This document shows, one piece after another, positions 48,829-58,052 of a stretch of 64,000 nt of DNA. The stretch is from positions 1 to 64,000 of the forward strand of contig NZ_QJJK01000020.1 of the NCBI RefSeq assembly GCF_003201475.1, read 5' to 3'. Position 1 is the stretch's first letter. Every line of letters begins with the position of its first letter. Under the pieces are notes generated by a model. The model was not told where the DNA came from and did not search any database. It saw only the letters and a program-made list of their open reading frames with translations. The DNA is from Chelatococcus asaccharovorans. Lineage in GTDB: Bacteria > Pseudomonadota > Alphaproteobacteria > Rhizobiales > Beijerinckiaceae. The translations under genes were made by a program, and so were the position numbers.

Positions 48829-49860
48829 TCACGCGAGCATGTCGCGCACCATGGGAACAACCTTGCTGCCGTAGAGCTCGATGCTCCGCATGAGCTTGTC
48901 ATGCGGCAGGGGCCCCGCACTGTACTTCATGTCGAAACGGGCGATGTCGAGCGCCTTCGCGGTTGCCGCGATCTTCCGCGCGACCGTCTCAGGGGAGCCC
49001 ACGTAAAGCGAGCCACGCTCCACCTCCTGCCTGAACTCATCCTCGCCCATGGGCGGCCATCCGCGTTCCGCCCCGATCTGATCGCGCATCCGCTTGTAGT
49101 CGGGGAACAGCTCCTCCTGCGCCTGGCTGTCGGTATCCGCCACATAACCGGGCGAATGCACGCCGATGGGCGGCAGCGGCTGTTGCAGCTGCTGGCAGGC
49201 CCGCCCGTAAAGGTCGACATAGGGGCGGAACCGCTTGGGATCCCCGCCGATGATGGCGAGCATCAGCGGTAGGCCATAGCGCGCGGCGCGCACCACTGAT
49301 TCGGGGCTGCCGCCGACGCCGATCCAGGTCTTGAGCGGCCCCTGCTCGACCTCAGGGTAGACACGCTGATTCGTGAGCGGGGCACGCGTGGTGCCCTGCC
49401 AGGTCACGGCGTCCTGCTTCAGGAGCGCCACGAAGAGATCGAGCTTCTCCTCGAACAGTCGCTCGTAGTCCTTCAGTTCATAGCCGAACAACGGGAAGGA
49501 TTCCGTGAACGAGCCACGACCGAGGATGACCTCGGCCCGCCCCTTCGACAGCGCGTCGACCGTCGCGAAGCGCTGGAACACACGGACGGGATCGTCCGAG
49601 CTCAGGACCGTGACGGCGGAGCCGAGCCTGATATGGCTGGTGCGGGCGGCGATGGCCGCGAGCACCACCTCCGGCGCCGATATCGCAAAATCGGCCCGAT
49701 GATGTTCGCCGACGCCGATGAAGTCGATGCCCAGCTGGTCCGCAAGCACCGCCTCGTCGACGAGATTGCGGATGACCTCGGCCTGCGCCAGCAGCGAGCC
49801 ATCCGCACGGCGCGTCACGTCGCCAAAGGTATCAAGTCCGAGTTCCAGATGCGCTGCCAT
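48829..49860 (-). CDS. Luciferase-like (LLM class) flavin-dependent oxidoreductase
   Basis: 343 aa TIM-barrel FMN/F420-type monooxygenase. Visible: LGLDTFGDV, DFIGVGEHHRADFAISAPEVVLAAIAARTSHIRLGSAVTVLSSDDPVRVFQRFATVDALSKGRAEVILGRGSF, and GVGGSPESVVRAARYGLPLMLAIIGG. The subfamily is probably the 'alkanal monooxygenase-like' YhbW type; substrate unknown. No reductase partner lies nearby. Just upstream of its start is a 15-bp tandem array (49921-49995). Confidence 0.9.
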   Translation of the reverse strand: MAAHLELGLDTFGDVTRRADGSLLAQAEVIRNLVDEAVLADQLGIDFIGVGEHHRADFAISAPEVVLAAIAARTSHIRLGSAVTVLSSDDPVRVFQRFATVDALSKGRAEVILGRGSFTESFPLFGYELKDYERLFEEKLDLFVALLKQDAVTWQGTTRAPLTNQRVYPEVEQGPLKTWIGVGGSPESVVRAARYGLPLMLAIIGGDPKRFRPYVDLYGRACQQLQQPLPPIGVHSPGYVADTDSQAQEELFPDYKRMRDQIGAERGWPPMGEDEFRQEVERGSLYVGSPETVARKIAATAKALDIARFDMKYSAGPLPHDKLMRSIELYGSKVVPMVRDMLA

Positions 49861-50562
49861 AGTTCCCTGCCAATCGTTCCGCTTGCCGCATCAGCTCCGG
49901 ACGGCCAAAGCCAAGGCGTGTTTCCGAGTCCCGCGTTTCCGAGTCCCGCGTTTCCGAGTCCCGGGTTTCCCAGTCCCGGGTTTCCCAGTCCATTGAGCAA
50001 AGCAGGTAATGTCGATCGGCTTGAAGTAAAGGCCTGAAACGCTCCAGGACCTTGCATCCATGCTTAAGAGACCTTGCGCCCACGCAATACAACGCGCGAC
50101 GTCTCATGGCGCAGCAGCCGTCGTCACACAAGAAGCCCTCCCCGACCAGGCTCGCGCGTTCGGCCGGACGCCCCGACGCATGCGCGTATTCACGCGCGAT
50201 CTGCGGTATTAATATATCACGTAACAATATCCATTTTCAAAAATAAGACGAAAATAGCTCTTTTTAAGATCAATATACGCCCGCCATCCTCCATATCCAT
50301 TTCTTGCGAGAACTGTTCATAAGCCAATGACTGCACGGCAGGCAGCGCAGGATGCGACGCGACACTCCCGTATGACACGTACTGGATCGCGGCAACGGGC
50401 GCCGCGGCGCACAATGACCGTGCCGTTACTTCGCGATCTTGCCTGGCAACGGTCCTGCAGCAGCTGCGCCCCGCAATATGATCCCCGAAGCATAATGCGG
50501 GTACCGGCGCCTTGCTTCGACCGGGAAATGCGTTCGAACATGTAAACGAGGGACAGATGGCT
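49861..50562. other. 702-bp divergent spacer with a tandem array and an AT-rich block
   Basis: It holds the five-unit array (49921-49995) and, at about 50205-50290, an AT-rich block (TATTAATATATCACGTAACAATATCC and similar) that probably carries the transporter promoter. Candidate small frames on both strands are low-complexity or unsupported. No gene is called here. Confidence 0.55.
49921..49995. repeat. Five 15-bp tandem units upstream of the LLM oxidoreductase
   Basis: TTTCCGAGTCCCGCG twice, TTTCCGAGTCCCGGG, TTTCCCAGTCCCGGG, TTTCCCAGTCCATTG (starts 49921, 49936, 49951, 49966, 49981). Divergence increases towards the right end, as if new units were added on the left. 61 bp from the LLM start codon. 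Confidence 0.9.
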
Positions 50563-51948
50563 ATGACCCAAGCTGCTCAATCCAGACCAATCCATGTGGT
50601 TCTAGCCAGTCTCATCGGGACCGCCATCGAGTGGTACGATTTCTACATTTATGGAATAGCGGCAGCACTTGTTCTCGGTCCCCAGTTTTTCCCGGACATG
50701 TCTGAAACATCGGCGATGCTTGCAGCCTTCGCGACCTTCGGGGTCGGCTTCATTGCACGGCCGATCGGCGCAGCCCTCTTCGGACATTATGGTGACCGGG
50801 TGGGACGAAAGAAGGCACTGGTCATTTCATTGATGTTGATGGCCGCCGGCACATTCGCAGTCGGCCTCCTGCCCAACTATGCGAGTATAGGTGTCGCCGC
50901 ACCGGTGGGACTCGTGTTGCTACGCTTCATTCAGGGACTGGGAATTGGCGGCGAATGGGGCGGAGCCGCGCTGATGACCGGCGAATATGCGCCGCCCAAG
51001 CGGCGCGGTCTCTATGTGAGCTGGACCCAGTTCGGCAGCCCGGCGGGCCTGCTTCTGGCGAACGGTGTGTTCCTCGGCGTGCGCGGAATGATGGACGCCG
51101 AACAGTTCGCCGACTGGGGTTGGCGCATTCCCTTCCTGCTGAGCCTGGTGCTGATCATTGTCGGATACGTCATCCGCCGGACGTTGCGTGAAACGCCTGT
51201 TTTCGAGAAGGCGCAGAAGGAAGGACGCGTCGAGCAGCTGCCCCTAGCCGTCGTTTTCCGTCGATATAAGCGGCCACTTTTCCTGGTGGCCGGCGCCTAT
51301 ATACTGAACAATACTGTCTTCTTTATCGTAACAACCTATACGATCGCCTATGCGAGGAGCCTGTCCACCCTCGGCAATACAACGCATATTGCTCTGGTGG
51401 CGCAAATCGTGGGTGGGCTCACCCTCGCCGTCGGCGTCGTCGTGTTCTCATGGCTCTCCGACAGCATCGGCCGCAAGCGCGTGATCCTGCCGTTCTATTT
51501 CGGCTGGATGCTCTGGATCTGGCCGATGTTCTGGCTCATCGACCTTGGCACCCCCGCCGCCTTCATCACCGCCATCGCGATTGGTACATTCATGACCTCC
51601 GCCTATGGCCCGCTCGGCGCATTCATGCTGGAACAGTTCGATACCCGCGTCCGCTACACCGGCGCGGGCGTCGGCCAGCAGCTTGGATCCATCCTCGGCG
51701 GCGGCATCGCTCCCATGGTCGCCGTCCAGCTTAACGCCATCGGTGGCATCACAGCCGTGCAAGGCTATGTCGTCGCCGTTGCGATCATCAGCGCCGGTTG
51801 CGTCATGATGCTGCGCGAGAGCGCAGCCTTGACCGCAGATCAGCTCGACGACCACGCCGTGCCGCTTGCGCCGCGCGTGGACGTGGCCGTCGGCTCGGAG
51901 GAGATCGCCAGCGTGCCGCTCGCCCTGCAGACGGAAACGGCGGGATAG
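50563..51948 (+). CDS. MHS-family MFS transporter (metabolite:H+ symporter)
   Basis: 461 aa, 12 helices. The opening VVLASLIGTAIEWYDFYIYGIAAALVL and FFPDMSETSAMLAAFATFGVGFIARPIGAALFGHYGDRVGRKKALV are hallmarks of the MHS subfamily (ShiA, ProP, KgtP). Further: RFIQGLGIGGEWGGAALMTGEYAPPKRRGLYVSW and a second ...SDSIGRKRV loop. Substrate not predictable; family members import organic acids, osmolytes or shikimate. ATG 50563 has GAGGGA 9 nt upstream; ATG 50557 is too close to that site. A palindromic repeat follows the stop. Confidence 0.92.
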   Translation: MTQAAQSRPIHVVLASLIGTAIEWYDFYIYGIAAALVLGPQFFPDMSETSAMLAAFATFGVGFIARPIGAALFGHYGDRVGRKKALVISLMLMAAGTFAVGLLPNYASIGVAAPVGLVLLRFIQGLGIGGEWGGAALMTGEYAPPKRRGLYVSWTQFGSPAGLLLANGVFLGVRGMMDAEQFADWGWRIPFLLSLVLIIVGYVIRRTLRETPVFEKAQKEGRVEQLPLAVVFRRYKRPLFLVAGAYILNNTVFFIVTTYTIAYARSLSTLGNTTHIALVAQIVGGLTLAVGVVVFSWLSDSIGRKRVILPFYFGWMLWIWPMFWLIDLGTPAAFITAIAIGTFMTSAYGPLGAFMLEQFDTRVRYTGAGVGQQLGSILGGGIAPMVAVQLNAIGGITAVQGYVVAVAIISAGCVMMLRESAALTADQLDDHAVPLAPRVDVAVGSEEIASVPLALQTETAG

Positions 51949-51959
51949 CGCATTTTCGA

Positions 51960-52003
51960 GCGAAGTGGACACCGGTTCGCGTGAAGACAATGCGTAGAAA
52001 CAA
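51960..52003. repeat. GCGAAGTGG-family intergenic repeat, copy 1
   Basis: GCGAAGTGGACACCGGTT, then CGCGTGAAGACAATGCGTAGAAACAA. It shares GCGAAGTGG, CCGGTT, GCGTGA and GACAATGC with 58053-58095. It lies between the convergent transporter and ABC gene ends and is followed by a GGTGAACCGG/AATTCACC inverted segment. Confidence 0.65.
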
Positions 52004-52059
52004 TGACTTAAAGAATATCAGGTGAACCGGAATTCACCGGATATGCTTTAAGTCCGCGT

Positions 52060-53829
52060 TCAGGCCGTCTTCAGGCCGACGGCTGGCTCCTGCGGTCGCG
52101 CCGTTGAAAGGCTGCCGGATGGCTGGCGATCAGACGCGAGATCGACGCGCCTGAGGGGGCCGAGCCCTGCCGGCTCGCGATGCGCCACGACGACGAAAGT
52201 CGTCAGCGGCAACATCTCGCGCAGAAGAAGAAACAGCTCGCGTTCGGCCTGCGCATCCAGGGCGCTCGTTGGTTCGTCGAGAAAGGCCCAGTTCGGGCGC
52301 ATGGCAAGCAGGCGCGCGATCATCAGGCGCTGCATCTCCCCGCCTGAGAGGCCAAGCGGCTTGTCCCTGTGCTCGGTCTCCGAGGCAAAGGGTGGCGAGC
52401 CGAGCCGATGCGCCAGGCCGACCTTGAAGCCGACCTTGGCCAGCACGTTCTCGATCCATCCCGGCGGAAACTCCCGCGGATCGTTGGGATAGACGGCGGC
52501 CGCCGCGAGGTCCCCGAACGGCAGATACGGCCTCTGCGACAGGAAGAACGGCGCATCGAGCGGCGTGGCGATGCGGCCCTCGCCATGCGGCCAGAGCCCA
52601 GCGATCGCCTTGAGAAGCGTCGACTTCCCCACACCCGAGACACCACTGAGCCAGATGCATTCGCCGCGCGTGATATGGAGATCCGGCAGGTGGACGAGCA
52701 CGCGCCCCTCCGGGTCCCGCACGATGACCTCGCGCAGCGTCACGCTGTCACCCGCCGTGCGCACGTGCTCGAAGGCTGAGCGGTGGCCTCCCTGCGCGTC
52801 CGCCGCTCGCAGGAAATGGCTGAGGCGCGAAGTCGTCGCGGCGAGTTCCGCTAGATCCCTATAGGAAAAAATGAACCAGGACAGGGTCGTCACCACATTG
52901 GAGAACGCATTGGCGATCTGCATCAGGCCGCCGAGCGTCAGCTTCCCCGCCAGAAAGGCCGGCAGCGCGAGGAAAAGCGGAATGCGCAGCACGGTCGCCA
53001 TATAGGGGCGCGTGAAAAGGCCCAGGACAAACTCGCGCCCGATAAGGCGCCGCCAGTTGTCGATGATCCGGCCGAAACGGCCCTCGAACTGCCGCCTCTC
53101 CGCAGCCTCACCGCCGGCCAGGGCCACTTCGTCAGAAGCTTCACGCATGCGCACAAGCGAGAAGCGAAAATCAGCCTCCCGCTTCTGTTGCTCGAAACTC
53201 AGCCGCTTGAGCGGACGCCCCAGGACATGGGTCATCAGACTGCCGATGGCGACATAGATCGGCGCGGCCCACACCATATAGCGCGGAATTTCCACGAACG
53301 TACCGGCGATCGTGAAGGCGAGCGGAAAGGTGCTCAGCGTCCAGAGCAAGGTCACATAGGAAAAGAGGGCAATGATGTTGCCGGCGACATCAAGACCTTC
53401 CTGGGTGAATTTCTCCACGAAGATACGGCAATCGTCGGCGATACGCTGGTCGGGATTGTCGATTTTTCCGTCGTTTGCAAGATGCCAGTAGTTCTTATGC
53501 GCCAGCCACCGGTCGAGCGACGCCGACGTCAAAGCCCGCCGCCACCGGATCTGAACGATCTTGCGGAGATAGCTGGCGATGAGAAATACGCTCGCGCTCG
53601 CGCCGATGATCACGAAGAAGGCGCCCACCTGGCGAACGGCCGCGCCCGCATCGAGCTTCTGGAGCGCGTCATAGAAGGATGCGTTCCAGGCGATCAGCTT
53701 TAGGTTGATCTGGATCGAGACGATATTCAGCAGGAACACGCCGACAAAGACGGCAAGCCCAACCTTGCCGCCCGGTCCCTTGACGGCGAGGCTGACCAGC
53801 CACGCCATCTCGCGGATGAGGCGGATCAC
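52060..53829 (-). CDS. Fused ABC permease-ATPase of the SbmA/BacA-Rv1819c type
   Basis: 589 aa. An N-terminal six-helix membrane domain of the ABC_membrane_2/SbmA type (LAVFVGVFLLNIVSIQINLKLIAWNASFYDALQKLD, the conserved N-x-x-FYDALQ motif near residue 50, RWRRALT..LDRWLAHKNYWHL, NPDQRIADDC), then an ATPase: Walker A SGVSGVGKSTLLKAIAGLWP, signature LSGGEMQRLMIARLL, Walker B WAFLDEPTSALD, H-loop VVVAHRE. Relatives import peptides, cobalamin or very-long-chain compounds (Rv1819c, YddA, BacA). It is the last gene of the heme-type operon, overlapping the ChaN gene by 4 nt, so it may carry heme or its product across the inner membrane. Confidence 0.9.
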   Translation of the reverse strand: MIRLIREMAWLVSLAVKGPGGKVGLAVFVGVFLLNIVSIQINLKLIAWNASFYDALQKLDAGAAVRQVGAFFVIIGASASVFLIASYLRKIVQIRWRRALTSASLDRWLAHKNYWHLANDGKIDNPDQRIADDCRIFVEKFTQEGLDVAGNIIALFSYVTLLWTLSTFPLAFTIAGTFVEIPRYMVWAAPIYVAIGSLMTHVLGRPLKRLSFEQQKREADFRFSLVRMREASDEVALAGGEAAERRQFEGRFGRIIDNWRRLIGREFVLGLFTRPYMATVLRIPLFLALPAFLAGKLTLGGLMQIANAFSNVVTTLSWFIFSYRDLAELAATTSRLSHFLRAADAQGGHRSAFEHVRTAGDSVTLREVIVRDPEGRVLVHLPDLHITRGECIWLSGVSGVGKSTLLKAIAGLWPHGEGRIATPLDAPFFLSQRPYLPFGDLAAAAVYPNDPREFPPGWIENVLAKVGFKVGLAHRLGSPPFASETEHRDKPLGLSGGEMQRLMIARLLAMRPNWAFLDEPTSALDAQAERELFLLLREMLPLTTFVVVAHREPAGLGPLRRVDLASDRQPSGSLSTARPQEPAVGLKTA

Positions 53830-54740
53830 GATCGGGAGCCCTCTGCAGGAGCCGTCGCGGGTGTTGGTCGTTTGGCCCGCCAGGAATTCGGCGGCTCGGG
53901 CCGGTCCAGACGAAAGATCGCATCGGCTATGCCGGCAACCGCACCAAGGTCCTGTGTGTCTGCCTCGCTCGGCAACAGGACCGATACATCGCTGATATCG
54001 AGGTCCCGCAACTGGTAGGGTGTGCCATGCCCATATTCCAGATGCCCCCGGCCGATGATCCCGACGACAAGCGCGATCGGCCGCTCCGCGAGCGCTCGCG
54101 CGATATTGCAGGCGAAGGCGCGGTCCCAGGTCTGCTGGGCGCGGACGAAACGGTCGAAGGCGGGATCGTCGGCGCTTTGCGCCATGCCGTTCGGACCGCC
54201 CGCGCGGCCGCCCCCCACCAGGTTGAACAGATGCTGCCGGTAAGCCGCTGTCGCCGGCGCGGAGGGCGTCAACCCGTCGCGCTCATCCTCCGGGATTGCC
54301 TCCCAGCCTTCCTTGCCGACCCGCGTCACGAGGGGACGATAACAGTTCAAGGCCAGCATCGGCACCTTTTGCTGGCGGCAGAAATGGAAGATCGGCAGGT
54401 AGAGCGCGGGATCGAAACCCCACACATCATACCATTCCGACCGGACCAGGAAGGTCTCGGTATCCATCTCGCCATCGACCCAGGCGTCGAGCACAGGCTG
54501 AAGGCGGCGTGGAAACATCTCGAACCCGACCGCCAGGCCGGCGTTGAGCATGTGCAGGAAGGCGAGGACATGGAGCTGCCAGCGATGAATCTCCGCGACA
54601 TCATGCGTCTCGCCGAGCAGCACCGCGCGCCGGAAGGCCGCCTTCTGCAACAGTTGCCGCTGGTCCGTGAGCTGCCCGCTTTCGGGATCGAGCCATGTCC
54701 CCCGGGGATGGGGAACGACATGCACCTCGGAGTTCGTCAT
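53826..54740 (-). CDS. ChaN-family (Tiki-like) heme-associated protein
   Basis: 304 aa. The ChaN/DUF399 signature is visible near residue 40: AVLLGETHDVAEIHRWQLHVLAFL, then VGFEMFPRRLQPVLDAWVDGEMDTETFLVRSEWYDVWGFDPALYLPIFHFCRQQKVPMLALN, and later VVGIIGRGHLEYGHGTPYQL with the conserved GxGHxxxG. ChaN of Campylobacter binds two hemes at its dimer interface and is linked to iron-regulated uptake. Unlike many members, no lipobox or signal peptide is visible at this start (MTNSEVHVVPHP), which would make it cytoplasmic. Overlaps the ABC gene by 4 nt and follows the HmuS-like gene by 17 bp. Confidence 0.85.
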   Translation of the reverse strand: MTNSEVHVVPHPRGTWLDPESGQLTDQRQLLQKAAFRRAVLLGETHDVAEIHRWQLHVLAFLHMLNAGLAVGFEMFPRRLQPVLDAWVDGEMDTETFLVRSEWYDVWGFDPALYLPIFHFCRQQKVPMLALNCYRPLVTRVGKEGWEAIPEDERDGLTPSAPATAAYRQHLFNLVGGGRAGGPNGMAQSADDPAFDRFVRAQQTWDRAFACNIARALAERPIALVVGIIGRGHLEYGHGTPYQLRDLDISDVSVLLPSEADTQDLGAVAGIADAIFRLDRPEPPNSWRAKRPTPATAPAEGSRS

Positions 54741-54757
54741 CGCCTTGAGCCCGATGT

Positions 54758-55489
54758 TCAGAATCGTGAAAAGACGGCTGCCGGCCCGCGAACGCTGAGA
54801 CCGATCAGCTCGCCCGCGGCATTCTCCGCGTCCAGCGCGACCGCGTCGCCCTCGTTGCGACGGCGCCAGCCGGCGACCGACCCGCCGCGCAGGTGGAGGT
54901 GGAAATCCGGCTGCATGACGTTGATGAAGCCCATGCCGGGCTTCACGGCCGCCACGATGCCCTGCCAGTTTTGCACGACGCCGGGACGCGTGAGGGTGAT
55001 CGAGATCGGCTCCCCGCCCGCGCGCGCGGCCTCGAAGGCGAGCGTGCCGGGATCGCCCTCCTCGAGGGTTGCCGGCTCGCGGGCCGGCTTCTCAGCCTCC
55101 GGCAGAGCTACCCCGCTGCCGAGCGGTGCGAGGCCGCGGTCGAAGGGCTCCAGGCCCGCCATACCGATGATGCTGAACAGCACCGCGCCGCCGGCATCCT
55201 GAAAGTCGAGCCGCGGCAGGACCATCTCCTGCATGCGTCCCGAACGGTCGACCACCACGGAGGCGATCTCTGCGACAGCAATGCGCGCGTCATGCGCGGC
55301 GCCGCGACAAATGACCGTATCGCCCGCGATGGAAACGGCCTCGACAGGGCCGATGCGCTCGTGCGTGGCACCGCCATGCCGGGTTGTGAGCATGACGCTG
55401 CCCATCTCGGGCAGGCGGCGCAGCACGGCGACAGCATCGCTGCCAAGGGACGCGCGGCTTAGCGTATCGATCGTCGTCATATCAGGCAT
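54758..55489 (-). CDS. hmuS: Short HmuS/HemS-like heme-handling protein
   Basis: 243 aa. Two similar halves: VMLTTRHGGATHERIGPVEAVSI resembles the HemS start (VMxLTRN..HExxG), and the second half has VVQNWQGIVAAVKPGMGFINVMQPDFHLHLRGGSVAGW, where NVxxPxFxLHLR is a hallmark of HemS/HmuS/ShuS. These proteins bind or degrade heme in the cytoplasm. Known members are about 340-360 aa, so this is a shortened form. ATG 55489 or 55480 are the two possible starts; the longer open frame to 55816 is antisense to the receptor. It begins 11 bp after the TonB receptor stop. Confidence 0.65.
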   Translation of the reverse strand: MPDMTTIDTLSRASLGSDAVAVLRRLPEMGSVMLTTRHGGATHERIGPVEAVSIAGDTVICRGAAHDARIAVAEIASVVVDRSGRMQEMVLPRLDFQDAGGAVLFSIIGMAGLEPFDRGLAPLGSGVALPEAEKPAREPATLEEGDPGTLAFEAARAGGEPISITLTRPGVVQNWQGIVAAVKPGMGFINVMQPDFHLHLRGGSVAGWRRRNEGDAVALDAENAAGELIGLSVRGPAAVFSRF

Positions 55490-55500
55490 CCATCTTTCAA

Positions 55501-57834
55501 TCAGAAATCGACCTGGGCGCTGAGCTTGAAGGTACGGCCCGGCGCGGTCTGCAACTCGAGGGGATTGGTGATCGCCTGCGCCGTCGTGCTCGTGCGCGCG
55601 AAGGTATAAGGCAGCGGTCCCTTGAAGTAACGCTGGTCGAAGATGTTGAGAACACCCGCGCGCAGCGTGATCATCTCGGTCGGCTTCCAGTTCACGTAGC
55701 TGTCGAACACCATGTAGCTGGACGGACGGAAGAGATCGGTGGAACTCGCGCGGGTTACGCCCTGACCGAAGGTACTGATGACTTCCGCCTGCAATCCCCA
55801 GTCCGGTCGCATCCACTTCAACCCCACCGTTCCATTGAACGGCGTCGCGCCATCATAGGGCACCATCGGATCGCCCGCCTGATAGCGCTGATCCCCATGC
55901 TGATAGGAGGCGGACGCATTCACGGCCCAGTTGTCGTGGAACTGCCATTCGCCGAAGGCTTCGATACCCCAGATCTTCACAGCCGACAGGTTACGATAGG
56001 TGTAGTCGTTCGTGCCCGGCGGATTGTAGAAATTCTGGATGAAGTCCTTGTAGTCGGCATAGAAGCCGCCGATCGAGAACCACGCACGATTGAATTGGCC
56101 GCGGAAGCCGCCCTCGTAGGACTGGACGCTTTCCGGCTGCAGGTTGGGGTTCGGAATGAGATTGAAGGAGACGCCCGGCGATGACGTATAAAGCTGCTGC
56201 GCGGTCGGCATCTTGAAGCCTTCCGCATAGCGCGCATAAACGGAATAGTGGTCCGTGAGCTTGAAGATCGCACCGATCTGCGGGATAAGCTTGCTGGATT
56301 CAGACTTACTTGGCGTGATGCCATCCGTCTCGATATAATAGGCGTTCGTCTTGGGATCGATTGCGTAATTCGCCCAGCGCACGCCCGGCGTGATCAACAG
56401 GCGCCCATCGAGCAGGCTGATCTCATCCTGCAGATAGAAATCGGCGCGGGTCGTGTCGGCATTCGAAAAGCTGGCGCTGCGCGTATAGGTCGACCGCCCG
56501 GTCGTCAGATTCTTGACGAGGCTGTCGCGATAGTATTCCGCGCGCGTATAGTCACCTTGGAAGCCATAAGTCAGCGTATGTCGGCTGGAGCCGAGATTGA
56601 ACTTCGACGTCAGCTGTATATCAGCCTGCCAGAACTCCTCGGAATATCCGAGATTATCCACTGTCACCTGATTTTGCTTTGACGCCAAAGTCTGAAGACG
56701 CTCGCTGTGAACATCGCGGCTTTGCGGCGAATAGGACAATTGCCAGTGTAGATTATCGAGGAAATTTACCCCGACATTCCAGTCGTGCGACAAGGACACG
56801 CGCTTGCGGGTCTGATCCTGGTTGCGGGGATATAACCCGTTGAAGGCCCCCGTCGACTGCAAACCGTAATCATACATCTGCCGGATGTTGTTCGAGCTGT
56901 CATAGAGCTCGCCGGTCAGCTTGAACTCGTGATCGGACGACGGGCGGAACACCAGCTTTGTCAGCATGTTCCAGGTCGTGCCGTCGAGCGGATTGAGGGT
57001 GTCGCAGCGAATGGCCATCGGCACGCGCGGGCAGCCCCAGAGGCCGCCATCCGCGCGCGCCTTGCTGAGCTTGCCCTCGTTGTAGGTGTTCTGGTTGACG
57101 AGGATGAGGCCCTGCAGGGTCGGCGTCAGCTGGAACGCCGCCATCGCGGTCTTCGAGAACGACTTGTTGAAACTGTCGTAGGTCGCCTGGATGCGGCCCG
57201 CGTAAGGCTTGTCCTTGCCTTTCAGGAGATCATCCGGATCAAGCGTGCGATAGGCGACGATACCGCCAAGGGCGTCCGCGCCCCAGAGCACGGACCCTGG
57301 GCCGCGCACGATCTCGACGGCCTTCAGGCCGGGAAAGTCGACGAAGCTGCGGTTGCCGTCGGTGATGCGCTCCTGGATGCGCGTGCCATCGACCTGCATC
57401 TGCACGCGATTGCCGCCAACACCGCGAATCGTGAAGCCGCCGAGATTGCCGAACGGATCCGTGCCGGATGTCTGGCGATCGACAGTAATGCCGGGCTGGT
57501 AACGCGCGAGATCCATGTTGTCGCGCGTCATGGTCTGGTCGAGCTGCTGCCGGGTCGTGACCGTCACCGTGCCCGGCACGTCGAGGACATTGGTCGGCTG
57601 GCGCGTGGCCGTAATGGAAATGGCATCGAGTTCGATGGTACCCGGCGGGACAATGGTTTCGCCCGCCGCAGTCTCCGGGGATGCATTGACCGGAGCGGCG
57701 TTGCCCTCCTGAACCGGCTGACGTCGCGCAGCATCGCGCGGCGTGCGTTGTGTCTCCTGCGCGCTCGCGCCTGCTGTCGCAAGAAGAACCGCCAGCACAC
57801 TGGCACTGGTGAGAAAACGAAAAATGGTGCCCAT
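55501..57834 (-). CDS. TonB-dependent heme/hemoglobin-type receptor
   Basis: 777 aa outer-membrane receptor. Signal peptide (SASVLAVLLATAGASA, cut before QE), a variable N-terminal linker, the plug LDAISITATRQPTNVLDVPGTVTVTTRQQLDQTM...GNLGGFTIRGVGGNRVQMQVDGTRI...VEIVRGPGSVLWGADALGGIVAY, and a barrel ending FKLSAQVDF with the terminal Phe. The FKMPTAQQLY...NPNLQPE stretch corresponds to the FRAP/NPNL region of heme receptors (HemR/HmuR/BhuR class), so heme or hemoglobin is the likely ligand. ATG 57834 with GGGGGCG upstream. First gene of a four-gene operon. Confidence 0.9.
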   Translation of the reverse strand: MGTIFRFLTSASVLAVLLATAGASAQETQRTPRDAARRQPVQEGNAAPVNASPETAAGETIVPPGTIELDAISITATRQPTNVLDVPGTVTVTTRQQLDQTMTRDNMDLARYQPGITVDRQTSGTDPFGNLGGFTIRGVGGNRVQMQVDGTRIQERITDGNRSFVDFPGLKAVEIVRGPGSVLWGADALGGIVAYRTLDPDDLLKGKDKPYAGRIQATYDSFNKSFSKTAMAAFQLTPTLQGLILVNQNTYNEGKLSKARADGGLWGCPRVPMAIRCDTLNPLDGTTWNMLTKLVFRPSSDHEFKLTGELYDSSNNIRQMYDYGLQSTGAFNGLYPRNQDQTRKRVSLSHDWNVGVNFLDNLHWQLSYSPQSRDVHSERLQTLASKQNQVTVDNLGYSEEFWQADIQLTSKFNLGSSRHTLTYGFQGDYTRAEYYRDSLVKNLTTGRSTYTRSASFSNADTTRADFYLQDEISLLDGRLLITPGVRWANYAIDPKTNAYYIETDGITPSKSESSKLIPQIGAIFKLTDHYSVYARYAEGFKMPTAQQLYTSSPGVSFNLIPNPNLQPESVQSYEGGFRGQFNRAWFSIGGFYADYKDFIQNFYNPPGTNDYTYRNLSAVKIWGIEAFGEWQFHDNWAVNASASYQHGDQRYQAGDPMVPYDGATPFNGTVGLKWMRPDWGLQAEVISTFGQGVTRASSTDLFRPSSYMVFDSYVNWKPTEMITLRAGVLNIFDQRYFKGPLPYTFARTSTTAQAITNPLELQTAPGRTFKLSAQVDF

Positions 57835-57889
57835 TGCGCCCCCGCCATACTTAAAATCGTCAGATGGCGGCATTAATCAATTTTACAGA

Positions 57890-57909
57890 GATTCTTCAAG
57901 CAAAGAATC
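57890..57909 (-). promoter_or_regulatory. Inverted repeat GATTCTT-N6-AAGAATC before the receptor gene
   Basis: Perfect 7-bp arms, 55 bp upstream of the receptor ATG, in AT-rich sequence. It could be an operator for an iron regulator. It does not match the Irr (ICE) or RirA consensus as I know them. Confidence 0.4.
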
Positions 57910-58052
57910 CGCCTTTTTCTTACATTTACCTTTTAACTCTTCTCGATTTGAATAGTTATACATTTTAAGTCAAATTAGAATAGTGAAAATATTTATCGGT
58001 GCGCAGGCCACGGGCTCCGTAGCCATGGCGATCAGTCCAGGGGGATGGGCGC

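Noticed and set aside
49832-50227. A 131-residue minus-strand frame with ETRDSETRD repeats
   Set aside because: It is created by the 15-bp tandem array, overlaps the LLM start, and shows no domain or ribosome site.
57930-57990. An Irr/ICE-type site before the receptor
   Set aside because: TTAGAA is present but the second half (TTCTAA) is not at the right spacing, so only a half-site match exists.
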